Part shown: piece by piece, positions 8,710 through 15,975 of the stretch
How positions within the stretch are numbered: the first letter of the stretch is position 1
Layout of the letters: every line of letters begins with the position of its first letter
Assembly: GCF_000178975.2 (NCBI RefSeq)
Contig: NC_015064.1
Span: forward strand, 4,216,001-4,280,000
Source of the DNA: Granulicella tundricola MP5ACTX9
GTDB lineage: Bacteria; Acidobacteriota; Terriglobia; Terriglobales; Acidobacteriaceae
DNA: 64,000 nt
Reading direction: 5' to 3'
Notes under the pieces: generated by a model
What the model saw: the letters and a program-made list of their open reading frames with translations, nothing else
Told to the model about the DNA's origin: nothing
The model's database searches: none
Program-made: the position numbers and the translations under genes

Positions 8710-9603
8710 ATGAACCTGACCGAGCTGAACGACCACTTTGGACTCTCCGGCGTCCTGACCTTTGAGGATCACAACGGCCTCACCCGCCTGCAGGTCAAAA
8801 CGCCTGCCTGCACCGCTACTGTCTACCTGCACGGCGCGCACCTCACCCACTGGCAGCCGACCGGCGCGCAGCCTGTGCTCTTTCTCTCGGATCGCTCTGA
8901 CTTTGCTCCCGATAAGGCCATCCGCGGCGGCATACCCGTCTGCTTCCCCTGGTTTGGCCCGCGTGCCGGTGGCAAGCCCGGCCCATCGCACGGCTTCGCG
9001 CGCATCCAGCCGTGGGAGGTCGCCTTCGCCGCGCTTTCAGGCGAGAACGTTCACCTAACCCTCACGCTCGGCCCCACCGCGCTTAGCCGCTCGCTCGGCT
9101 TTGACGGCTTCCGCGTCGCGTACGAGATGGTTCTGGGCAAAAAGCTTACCTTGCGCCTGACCGTCGCCAACTACGGCGAAGGCATGCTGAAGTATGAAGA
9201 GGCGCTGCATACCTACTTCTCCATCGGCGAGGTGCGCAGGACGACGATCGCAGGGCTGGAATCAGCATTATTCGTGGATAAGACCGACGGCCTGAAGGAG
9301 AAGGAGACCCCCCCCGAAGCGTTGATCCTAAGCGGCCAGACCGACCGGGTCTTCCCGGAGAACGTCTCGTCCACAACGATCGGCGACGGCCCACGGACCA
9401 TCACCATCAATAAATCGAACTCCGCCACAACAGTCGTCTGGAACCCATGGACCGAAGGCTCGGTGACCCTGAAGGATCTGCGGCCGGACGCGTGGCCCGG
9501 CTTCGTCTGCGTTGAAACCGCCAACACCGGCGAGGACGCGATCACGCTGGCACCCAACGACGCTCACACCATGCAGGCTGAGATCACGCTCGGCAAAGCC
9601 TGA
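8710..9603 (+). CDS. D-hexose-6-phosphate mutarotase (YeaD-like aldose epimerase)
   Basis: This member of the galactose mutarotase-like superfamily, with 297 residues, resembles the YeaD group, which interconverts alpha and beta anomers of hexose-6-phosphates. Supporting blocks are HGAHLTHWQP, the strongly conserved RGGIPVCFPWFGPR (about residues 76-89), HGFAR with the catalytic-type His, and a late Glu-rich strand (CVETAN). A good AGGAG site precedes the ATG. The maf gene follows after 37 bases on the same strand. Confidence 0.88.
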   Translation: MNLTELNDHFGLSGVLTFEDHNGLTRLQVKTPACTATVYLHGAHLTHWQPTGAQPVLFLSDRSDFAPDKAIRGGIPVCFPWFGPRAGGKPGPSHGFARIQPWEVAFAALSGENVHLTLTLGPTALSRSLGFDGFRVAYEMVLGKKLTLRLTVANYGEGMLKYEEALHTYFSIGEVRRTTIAGLESALFVDKTDGLKEKETPPEALILSGQTDRVFPENVSSTTIGDGPRTITINKSNSATTVVWNPWTEGSVTLKDLRPDAWPGFVCVETANTGEDAITLAPNDAHTMQAEITLGKA

Positions 9604-9640
9604 TCGGCCTCGCAACAAAACCCGAAAGTTGAACGACCCC

Positions 9641-10234
9641 ATGCTGATTCTTGCCTCTGCCTCTCCCCGCCGCCACGAACTGCTGAAGCAGGCCGGCTTC
9701 GACTTCACCGTCGAGGTCGCCAACATCAATGAGACCCCGCTTGAAGGCGAAGCCGCCGCGGCTTACGTGCAGCGGCTGGCGGTCGAGAAGGCGCAGGCGG
9801 TCTGCGGTCTTCACCGCGACAAGGAAACGGAAAGCTACGTCGTCCTCGCAGCCGATACCTGCGTGGTTGCAGACGGACAGATTCTGGGCAAGCCCACCGA
9901 CATCATGGATGCCCGCAGGATGCTCGCACTGCTCTCCGGGCGAACCCACGCCGTCATGACGGGGGTGGCGGCCGTGTTCTTCGGCCCAGAGGTCAAAAGT
10001 CGCACCATCGCCGACGTAGTGATCACGCAGGTCACCTTCGACCTCATGAGCGAGCAGGAGATTGCGAGCTACGTCGCCACCGGGGAACCTATGGATAAGG
10101 CCGGAGCCTACGCCATCCAGGGCTATGCCGCACGCTGGATTCCCCGCATCGAAGGCGACTACTTCAACGTCGTTGGCCTGCCGATTGCGCGTGTGGTGCA
10201 TCTTCTGGATCAAGTGCAGGTTCCAGAGGAGTAG
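9641..10234 (+). CDS. maf: Maf family nucleotide pyrophosphatase
   Basis: Maf proteins hydrolyse non-canonical or pyrimidine nucleoside triphosphates as a house-cleaning step. The N-terminus MLILASASPRRHELL is diagnostic, followed by ADTCV with the catalytic Asp (about residue 73) and GKP. The length is 197 residues. The open frame reaches back into the mutarotase gene to 9512, but those codons are a shadow, so ATG 9641 is the start. Which nucleotide is preferred (dTTP/UTP or m7GTP type) was not settled. Confidence 0.92.
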   Translation: MLILASASPRRHELLKQAGFDFTVEVANINETPLEGEAAAAYVQRLAVEKAQAVCGLHRDKETESYVVLAADTCVVADGQILGKPTDIMDARRMLALLSGRTHAVMTGVAAVFFGPEVKSRTIADVVITQVTFDLMSEQEIASYVATGEPMDKAGAYAIQGYAARWIPRIEGDYFNVVGLPIARVVHLLDQVQVPEE

Positions 10235-10278
10235 CGTAAGTCGTTCACTATAAAAGGATAACTGCGAAAATTGGGTTG

Positions 10279-10306
10279 AACCACGCAGGTTAACACCTGC
10301 ATGGTT
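10279..10306 (+). other. Hairpin between maf and lpxC
   Basis: Arms AACCACGCAGGT (10279-10290) and ACCTGCATGGTT (10295-10306) pair with one mismatch around a TAAC loop. No T-run follows, so it is not a typical terminator; it could end the maf transcript weakly or lie in the lpxC leader. Confidence 0.4.
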
Positions 10307-10381
10307 ACGTGTGTCTAATTTTCCACACAAAATCCTGTTTGCACGGCTGTAATCTTCCGTCTGCAGGAGAGATACCCAACC

Positions 10382-11308
10382 GTGCAAGGCCCCGCTCACT
10401 CTGAGCAGACCATTCAATCCGAGATTTGCTTCAACGGAGTGGGTCTCCACAGCGGCGCAGAGGTGTCGATGCGGTTGATTCCAGCGCCTGCGGGCTCCGG
10501 CATCGTCTTCCGCCGCAGCGATCTGGACAACTTCGAAATTCCTGCCACCGGCCGCAACGTCGCCAAGGTCAGCTATGCGACCTCCCTCATGCGCCAGTCG
10601 GTCCTGATCCAGACCACCGAACATCTCCTCTCCGCTCTCATCGGCTTCGGCGTCGATAACGTGATCGTGGAAGTGGATAACCTTGAAGTCCCCATCCTGG
10701 ACGGAAGCGCGCTGCCTTACGTTCAGGCCTTCCAGTCTGTCGGCCTCAAGACCCAGCGCCGCCGCCGCGAGTACCTGAAGATACTCAAAGACGTCGAGGT
10801 CCGTGACGGCTCGAAGTTCATCGGCGTCTATCCCGGTGAGGGCTACCAGATTGACTACTCGATCGACTTTCCCGCGCCCATCGGCTGCGAGACGTTCCGC
10901 GGCGACCTCGCCATCGGCGACTATGCCAACCTCATTGCTCCCGCCCGAACCTTCGGCTTCATGGAAGACGAAGCCATGCTGCGCAACATGGGCCTGATCC
11001 GCGGCGCATCGGACGCGTGCGCGATCATTCTGAACAAGCATGGCGTGCAGAACGGCCCGCTGCGCTTTAGCGACGAGTTCGTACGCCACAAGGTGCTGGA
11101 CCTGATCGGCGATCTCGCTCTTGCCGGTCGTCGCATCCAGGGCAAGGTCGTCGCCGAGCGTGCAGGCCACGCGATGCATACGGCGCTGGTGCAGAAGTTG
11201 ATGCGCGATCGCTCCGCGTGGGTCCTTGCGCATGGCTTCGACGAGATCACCGAGCCGGAGCCTGAAAGCTCGCTGGGCCTGCTGGTACTCTCTCCAGCGC
11301 ACGCGTAA
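10382..11308 (+). CDS. lpxC: UDP-3-O-acyl-N-acetylglucosamine deacetylase
   Basis: This zinc enzyme performs the committed step of lipid A synthesis, removing the acetyl group from UDP-3-O-acyl-GlcNAc in the cytoplasm. The zinc ligands are His81 in TTEHLLSAL and His236/Asp240 in RHKVLDLIGDL, and the catalytic His263 lies in AGHAMH. The length is 308 residues, standard. The start is GTG 10382, preceded by CAGGAGAG. It shows that the host makes lipopolysaccharide. It is followed after 5 bases by folK, so lpxC-folK-murQ form one unit. Confidence 0.96.
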   Translation: MQGPAHSEQTIQSEICFNGVGLHSGAEVSMRLIPAPAGSGIVFRRSDLDNFEIPATGRNVAKVSYATSLMRQSVLIQTTEHLLSALIGFGVDNVIVEVDNLEVPILDGSALPYVQAFQSVGLKTQRRRREYLKILKDVEVRDGSKFIGVYPGEGYQIDYSIDFPAPIGCETFRGDLAIGDYANLIAPARTFGFMEDEAMLRNMGLIRGASDACAIILNKHGVQNGPLRFSDEFVRHKVLDLIGDLALAGRRIQGKVVAERAGHAMHTALVQKLMRDRSAWVLAHGFDEITEPEPESSLGLLVLSPAHA

Positions 11309-11313
11309 GCCCT

Positions 11314-11787
11314 GTGATTGCCGCCATCGCGCTGGGCTCGAATCTCTCTTCAACCTTTGGCGGCCGTGAGGCGACCCTGCATATCGCAGTAGAACGTCTG
11401 GGTGCGGTTGGCAAGGTGACGGCAGTCTCAGCGTTCTACGATACGGAGCCGGTGGGCTACACGGATCAACCGCGCTTCCTGAACGGCGCTGTGCTCCTTG
11501 AAACAGACTTGTCTCCTGCGGAACTGATGCGGACCCTACTCGGTATCGAACTTGGCATGGGCAGGCAGCGCGAAGGCGTACCCGCCAAAGGCCCGCGCGT
11601 GATCGACCTGGACCTCCTGTTTGTGGGCGATCTGGTCGTCCAGTCGGCAGAGCTGACGCTGCCGCATCCGGCGATGCACGAACGAGCCTTCGTACTGGAG
11701 CCGCTGGCCGGGATCGCACCACACTGGAAGCATCCGATCCTGGGGCTTACGGTTGTAGAGATGCTCTCGCGGCTTGAGAATAGCTAG
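11314..11787 (+). CDS. folK: 2-amino-4-hydroxy-6-hydroxymethyldihydropteridine pyrophosphokinase
   Basis: HPPK transfers pyrophosphate from ATP to the pterin in folate biosynthesis. Signatures seen are ALGSNL near the N-terminus, FYDTEPVGYTDQPRFLNG (about residues 42-59) and the ATP/Mg site GPRVIDLDLLF (about residues 91-101), followed by LPHPAMHERAFVL. The 157-residue length is normal. The start is GTG, 5 bases after lpxC; the stop is directly followed by the murQ ATG. Confidence 0.94.
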   Translation: MIAAIALGSNLSSTFGGREATLHIAVERLGAVGKVTAVSAFYDTEPVGYTDQPRFLNGAVLLETDLSPAELMRTLLGIELGMGRQREGVPAKGPRVIDLDLLFVGDLVVQSAELTLPHPAMHERAFVLEPLAGIAPHWKHPILGLTVVEMLSRLENS

Positions 11788-12690
11788 ATGATGAATCTCG
11801 CAACGCTGCCGACCGAAACGCGTAACCCCCGTTCCGAGCATCTCGACGAACTCTCCACCCTGGACATGCTGACGGTGATCAATGATGAAGATGCGACCGT
11901 TGCGGCTGCCGTCCGGGCCGTGCTGCCAGGCGTAGCCGAGATCGTCGATGCGATCGCGGCGCGGTTCGAGCGCGGTGGCCGGCTCTTCTACCTCGGCGCA
12001 GGAACCAGCGGACGCCTGGGTGTGCTCGATGCGAGCGAATGTCCGCCGACCTTTTCGGTCGAGCCCGGCCTCTTCGTCGGCCTCATCGCCGGTGGCGACT
12101 CAGCGCTGCGCCGCTCCTCTGAAAGCAGCGAGGATAAGCCTGAGGAGGGTGCACGCGATCTGCTCACCTTCGATCCGACCCCCAACGATACAGTTCTCGG
12201 CATCGCGGCCAGCGGGCGGACGCCCTACGTCCTCGGCGCGCTGGCGGCAGCGAACGATGCCGGCTGCTTGACCGTCGCATTGACCTGTGCGGGCGGGCTG
12301 GAGGGTGGATCGCCCATGGGTCATGTGGCCGAAATGGCTGTCGAAGTGGCCACCGGACCGGAGGTCTTGACGGGCTCCACCCGCATGAAGGCCGGCACCG
12401 CGACCAAGCTGGTCCTGAACATGATCTCCACCGGCGTCATGGTGCGGGGCGGCATGATTTACGGCAACCTGATGGTGAACGTGCAAACCTCAAACGCCAA
12501 GCTGGTCGATCGCGGCGTGCGCATCATCGCAGCAGCCACAGGCTTCGAGAAGGAGCGCGCGGCGGAGTTGTTGGAGGCAGGCAGCAGCGTGAAGATCGCC
12601 ATCGTAATGGGCAAGCTCGGTATCTCGCGCGAGGCCGCGCAGGAACGGCTTTCCGCCCACAAAGGCAGGCTCGCAGAAGCTTTGAAGTGA
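11788..12690 (+). CDS. murQ: N-acetylmuramic acid 6-phosphate etherase
   Basis: MurQ cleaves the D-lactyl ether of MurNAc-6-phosphate during recycling of cell-wall sugars. The SIS-domain motif YLGAGTSGRLGVLDASECPP (about residues 68-87) and STRMKAGTATKLVLNM (about 194-209) are characteristic. The length is 300 residues. It starts on the base after the folK stop and has a second ATG as its second codon. Its TGA directly abuts an ATCCG-type hairpin repeat. Confidence 0.96.
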   Translation: MMNLATLPTETRNPRSEHLDELSTLDMLTVINDEDATVAAAVRAVLPGVAEIVDAIAARFERGGRLFYLGAGTSGRLGVLDASECPPTFSVEPGLFVGLIAGGDSALRRSSESSEDKPEEGARDLLTFDPTPNDTVLGIAASGRTPYVLGALAAANDAGCLTVALTCAGGLEGGSPMGHVAEMAVEVATGPEVLTGSTRMKAGTATKLVLNMISTGVMVRGGMIYGNLMVNVQTSNAKLVDRGVRIIAAATGFEKERAAELLEAGSSVKIAIVMGKLGISREAAQERLSAHKGRLAEALK

Positions 12691-12786
12691 AAGGCATAAC
12701 GCGGACAGAAGTGACAAGTACGAATCAAAACGTATGTGTCCTATCCGTTCTGGTCCGTCTTATCTTTCTTATCCGCGTTACGCCTT
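12691..12786. repeat. ATCCG hairpin repeat, copy 1 (murQ / isoaspartyl peptidase)
   Basis: This is an imperfect inverted repeat between convergent genes. The left arm starts AAGGCATAACGCGGACAG immediately after the murQ TGA. The right arm ends TTATCCGCGTTACGCCTT at 12786. Inner parts also pair loosely (CGGATAGG against GTCCTATCCG-like blocks). The same right-arm pattern recurs near 53874, 54646, 58156 and 60294. Confidence 0.75.
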
Positions 12787-12797
12787 CGTGACTCTCG

Positions 12798-13748
12798 TCA
12801 GTTGCGTGTAACCCCAAGCGAGTGTCCCGCCGGAGTCGCCAGTCCCCACGCCATGCGCGGTGTATTGTGCGCGATGCCCAGCGACCCATCCGGCCCCAGC
12901 AGGATCACGCCACCGTGGCCGCCAAGCCGTGTGTGCAGATACGCAATCGCATCCGTGGCAGCCTGCTGCGGAGTTGCTCCGGCCTGCACGCGGTCGACGG
13001 CCCACTTGCCCAGCACGAGCTTCATAATGGGCTCACCCCATCCCGTCAGCGAGACAGCCGCCGAAAGATTGTCCGCATAGCAGCCACAGCCGATGAGCGA
13101 CGAATCGCCCACACGCCCCGGAGCCTTGTTCAACGTGCCGCCGGTGCTGGTGGCGGCCGCCAGATTGCCGTGGATGTCCAAAGCCACCGCACCCACCGTA
13201 TCGTGCGAGAGCAGAGGATCAGGAATCGTAGCCTCCGGCGACCCGCCCGAAAACGTCGTATCCTTCAGCCCCGCGAGCTCCGCCTCCTGCGCCGCATAGA
13301 GCCTCTTCTGCTCGCGCGGAATGACCAGGTCCATGTTGTCGCATAGGCTCATACCGTGCTGCATCGCAAATCGTTCCGCGCCGGTGCCGACGAAGTAGAC
13401 ATGCGGCGATTCCTCCAGCACCAGGCGTGCCGCCCGGATGGGATTCCGCAGCCGCTCCACGCAGGCCACACCACCCGTTCGGAGGTCGGCACCATTCATC
13501 AGCAGCGCGTCGAGCTGCACGCGCCCATCGCGAGTCAGGAACGATCCACGCCCCGCGTCGAAGGTCTCATCGTCCTCCATGACGACGACGGCAGCCTCTA
13601 CCGCATCCACCGCCGAAGCACCACGCTCCAGTAGCGCATACCCCGCCGCAAGGGCATTGCGGATACCGTTTTCATGGGCATCGATCTCGGCATCCGGCAT
13701 GGCCCAGGCACCGCCGTGAATCAGGAGGATAGGAAGTTTTTCAGGCAT
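12798..13748 (-). CDS. Isoaspartyl peptidase/L-asparaginase (plant-type, Ntn hydrolase)
   Basis: This is an N-terminal-nucleophile hydrolase that removes isoaspartyl residues from peptides and can hydrolyse asparagine. The precursor of 316 residues is expected to self-cleave before Thr in SHDTVGAVALD (about residue 183), exposing the catalytic Thr. The N-terminal block ILLIHGGAW and the GTGGT-like STGGTLNKAPGRVGDS region are typical. No signal peptide is seen, so it is cytoplasmic. It is the last gene of the greA-led operon, 10 bases after the phosphatidyltransferase. Confidence 0.92.
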   Translation of the reverse strand: MPEKLPILLIHGGAWAMPDAEIDAHENGIRNALAAGYALLERGASAVDAVEAAVVVMEDDETFDAGRGSFLTRDGRVQLDALLMNGADLRTGGVACVERLRNPIRAARLVLEESPHVYFVGTGAERFAMQHGMSLCDNMDLVIPREQKRLYAAQEAELAGLKDTTFSGGSPEATIPDPLLSHDTVGAVALDIHGNLAAATSTGGTLNKAPGRVGDSSLIGCGCYADNLSAAVSLTGWGEPIMKLVLGKWAVDRVQAGATPQQAATDAIAYLHTRLGGHGGVILLGPDGSLGIAHNTPRMAWGLATPAGHSLGVTRN

Positions 13749-13758
13749 CAGGCCTTCT

Positions 13759-14391
13759 TCACGCCAGGTTCAGGCGCTTGCGGCGCTCGGTTTCGTTGTA
13801 GGTGTAGCGGATGCGGTGAATGACCGTGATCGTTGAAAACAGCGCCAGCACCCACAGCGCCGGAGCCATCACACCCCAACGATTACACAGCGCCCCCAGG
13901 ATCACGCACACAATCCGCTCCGGCCGCTCCATGAAGCCCACCTTGCAGGACCCGATCAGCGCCTCTGCCCGCGCGCGTGTGTAGCTGACCATCAGCGACG
14001 CCGTCATCACGAACGCCACCAGCCCCACGTAAAACAACCGGTTGCCGCGCGCATAAAAGACCAGCAACCCAAAGAAGATGCACACGTCCGAGTAACGATC
14101 GATCACCGAATCGAAGAACGCGCCAAACACCGATACCTGGTTGGTCTGGCGAGCTACCCGCCCATCCACCATGTCAAAGACGCCCGCGCCGATGATGATC
14201 AGACCGGCATAAAAGAAGTACCGCACCGCATGATCGCCACGCGCAAAGCCGAAGAACAACGCAGCCACGATGTTGATGATCAACCCGATGAACGTCAGCA
14301 CGTTGGGGGAGATCTTGGAGATGGCAAGACCGTTGACGATCTTCTGCAGCAGCCAGCCGCTGCCTTTGCCGAATTGACTTGTCCAGGTCAT
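13759..14391 (-). CDS. CDP-alcohol phosphatidyltransferase
   Basis: This is an integral membrane enzyme (210 residues, about six helices) that joins a CDP-linked diacylglycerol or alcohol to a second alcohol in phospholipid synthesis. The family motif DGx2ARx8Gx3Dx3D is complete in the stretch starting DGRVARQ and ending DRYSD (about residues 72-97). It probably belongs to the PgsA/phosphatidylinositol-phosphate synthase-like group; the exact product is not determinable. It follows the secreted-protein gene by 4 bases. Confidence 0.88.
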   Translation of the reverse strand: MTWTSQFGKGSGWLLQKIVNGLAISKISPNVLTFIGLIINIVAALFFGFARGDHAVRYFFYAGLIIIGAGVFDMVDGRVARQTNQVSVFGAFFDSVIDRYSDVCIFFGLLVFYARGNRLFYVGLVAFVMTASLMVSYTRARAEALIGSCKVGFMERPERIVCVILGALCNRWGVMAPALWVLALFSTITVIHRIRYTYNETERRKRLNLA

Positions 14392-14395
14392 AGTG

Positions 14396-14962
14396 TCAGT
14401 GTGCTGCCGGTGGTGCTTCGTAGAGCGGGGTGAGACGCGTCAGCGTGTAGCCATCTCGAAACTTGAACTCTTCGCCAGCCGCACGCGTCTCCTTGACGAT
14501 CTCCAGCAGATTACGCCGCAGCGTCAGCGTCGTGCGCGCCTCGACGGGGTGATTATTCTCCTGGATCGTTCCGGTCAGCACCAAGGTTCCGCGGCCGTTC
14601 TTCAGGGCATCCAGGCCGGCCACGCTTGAGGTCGTCGCATCCGCGGGCTTGTCCGTATTGACGACCTTATACGAAGCCGGAGTCACCGTGACGGCCAGGT
14701 TTTCGACGACCTGCTTGTTCGGCCCGTCGTCGTAGGTGTACTGCCACGTCAGACCCGTATGGCTGAGGCTGATCGAAGACCACGTCGGCAGCTTGGTGCG
14801 GCCATTGGTCTGATAATCGCGATACTCCAGCACGCCGGACCAGCGCCCGACCAGCGCCGCTTCAAACGCAGTGACCGCAGGAGCAATCGGCGCCTCCTCA
14901 GGAATGGACTGTGCCTGCAGCGAGGCGGAGCATGCGAGCGCAAGGGCCAGGAAGATCTTCAA
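14396..14962 (-). CDS. Secreted protein of unknown function (lipocalin-like size)
   Basis: This 188-residue protein was not assigned to a family with confidence. TTG 14962 gives a clear signal peptide (LKIFLALALACSASLQAQ, cleavage after AQA/Q), so it is exported. The mature part is rich in beta strands (GRWSGVLEYRDY, TLRRNLLEIVKETR), compatible with a small beta-barrel. The TTG overlaps the TGA of the VOC gene (TTGA), which supports this start over a longer frame that begins at 15055 without a signal peptide. It is the third gene of the greA operon. Confidence 0.65.
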   Translation of the reverse strand: MKIFLALALACSASLQAQSIPEEAPIAPAVTAFEAALVGRWSGVLEYRDYQTNGRTKLPTWSSISLSHTGLTWQYTYDDGPNKQVVENLAVTVTPASYKVVNTDKPADATTSSVAGLDALKNGRGTLVLTGTIQENNHPVEARTTLTLRRNLLEIVKETRAAGEEFKFRDGYTLTRLTPLYEAPPAAH

Positions 14963-15351
14963 GCGGTCGCCGCCTTGTGCTGCGAGAGCGAAAGAACATT
15001 GCCGAAGGGATCGTTGAACCACGCCACGCGAGCCGCACCACCCGGAGCCGTCCATACGCCATCTGCATCCTGCTCAAACCACGGGTAACGCAGCGTCTCA
15101 ACGCCAGCCGCATTCAGAGCCTTCGCGGACACCGTAATATCCAAGACCTCCCAGCCAAAAACCGTATACGGTTGTGGCTTGAACTCCGGAGTCAGCACGC
15201 AGCGGATCATGACATCCCCGGCAGCCGTCAGCACCAGCGCAAACGGATCGCGAGAGGCCACAGTCAGCCCCAGCTTGCCGGCATAAAAGCCTTCGGCAAG
15301 ATCGAAGTCGTGAACCGGGATGAAGCCAACAACAGAGGCCTGGGCAAGCAC
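14959..15351 (-). CDS. VOC (glyoxalase/bleomycin-resistance fold) protein
   Basis: This small 130-residue protein has the vicinal-oxygen-chelate fold pattern: an N-terminal IPVHDFDLAEGFYAGKLGL block, and the C-terminal FNDPFGNVLSL where a metal-ligand Glu or Asp is often found. The function may be a metal-dependent isomerase or a binding protein; the ligands are only partly visible. GTG 15351 lies 4 bases after the greA stop and gives a compact protein. A longer frame to 15414 would overlap greA and adds a non-homologous tail. Confidence 0.75.
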   Translation of the reverse strand: MLAQASVVGFIPVHDFDLAEGFYAGKLGLTVASRDPFALVLTAAGDVMIRCVLTPEFKPQPYTVFGWEVLDITVSAKALNAAGVETLRYPWFEQDADGVWTAPGGAARVAWFNDPFGNVLSLSQHKAATA

Positions 15352-15355
15352 GCGC

Positions 15356-15877
15356 CTACTCCTTGGTTGTGCCGGCAGCGGCGGTTTCATGCACAGCTGC
15401 GAGCTCAAGCGCAATATCGTGAATGGTCGCCAGCTTCAAAACCTCGAGCTCGCGCTTGCCGTTCGGCGTCACGACGGTCACCGTATCGCCCACCTCTTTA
15501 TTCAGCAGCGCACGGCCGATGGGCGACGTCGTCGAGATCAGCCCCTTCGATACATCCGACTCTTCGCTCGTTACAAGCTGATAGACGATCTCTTCATCCT
15601 TGGTCGAATCGAACACGGTAATGCGAGACCCAAAGCCCGTCTTGTCATGCGGAATATTCGCCAGGTTGACCATGGCGAGCTCGCCCATGCGCTTCTTCAA
15701 CTGGCCCAGGCGCGCGTTCACGAACACTTGGCGCTGCTTGGCCATGTGGTACTCGGCGTTTTCGCTGAGATCGCCCAGCGCGACGGCTTTCTTAATCTCG
15801 GCGGGAAGTTCGGTGGTCAGTTCGTACTCAAGCGCCTTGATCTCTTCGGCTAACTTGGCTTTGATGTGCTCTGGCAT
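15356..15877 (-). CDS. greA: Transcription elongation factor GreA
   Basis: GreA rescues backtracked RNA polymerase by stimulating transcript cleavage. The N-terminal coiled coil carries the acidic tip in LGDLSENAEYH (about residues 34-44), and the C-terminal FKBP-like domain includes ISTTSPIGRALLNKEVGD. The length of 173 residues is slightly longer than the usual 158, from a Thr/Ala-rich tail. It is the first gene of a five-gene minus-strand operon. Confidence 0.95.
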   Translation of the reverse strand: MPEHIKAKLAEEIKALEYELTTELPAEIKKAVALGDLSENAEYHMAKQRQVFVNARLGQLKKRMGELAMVNLANIPHDKTGFGSRITVFDSTKDEEIVYQLVTSEESDVSKGLISTTSPIGRALLNKEVGDTVTVVTPNGKRELEVLKLATIHDIALELAAVHETAAAGTTKE

Positions 15878-15975
15878 GCGGCCTTCTTCTACAACTGCGA
15901 ATTACTGGTGCGGAACTTAAATTATACGTCCCGCAACAAAGAACCGTATCCAGGCCGGTCCGGCACAAAGCTTGC

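Noticed and set aside
9584..11722. A 712-codon open frame on the minus strand opposite maf, lpxC and folK
   Set aside because: The plus strand carries three well-recognised genes here. The minus frame has no known motifs and is a product of high-GC third positions.
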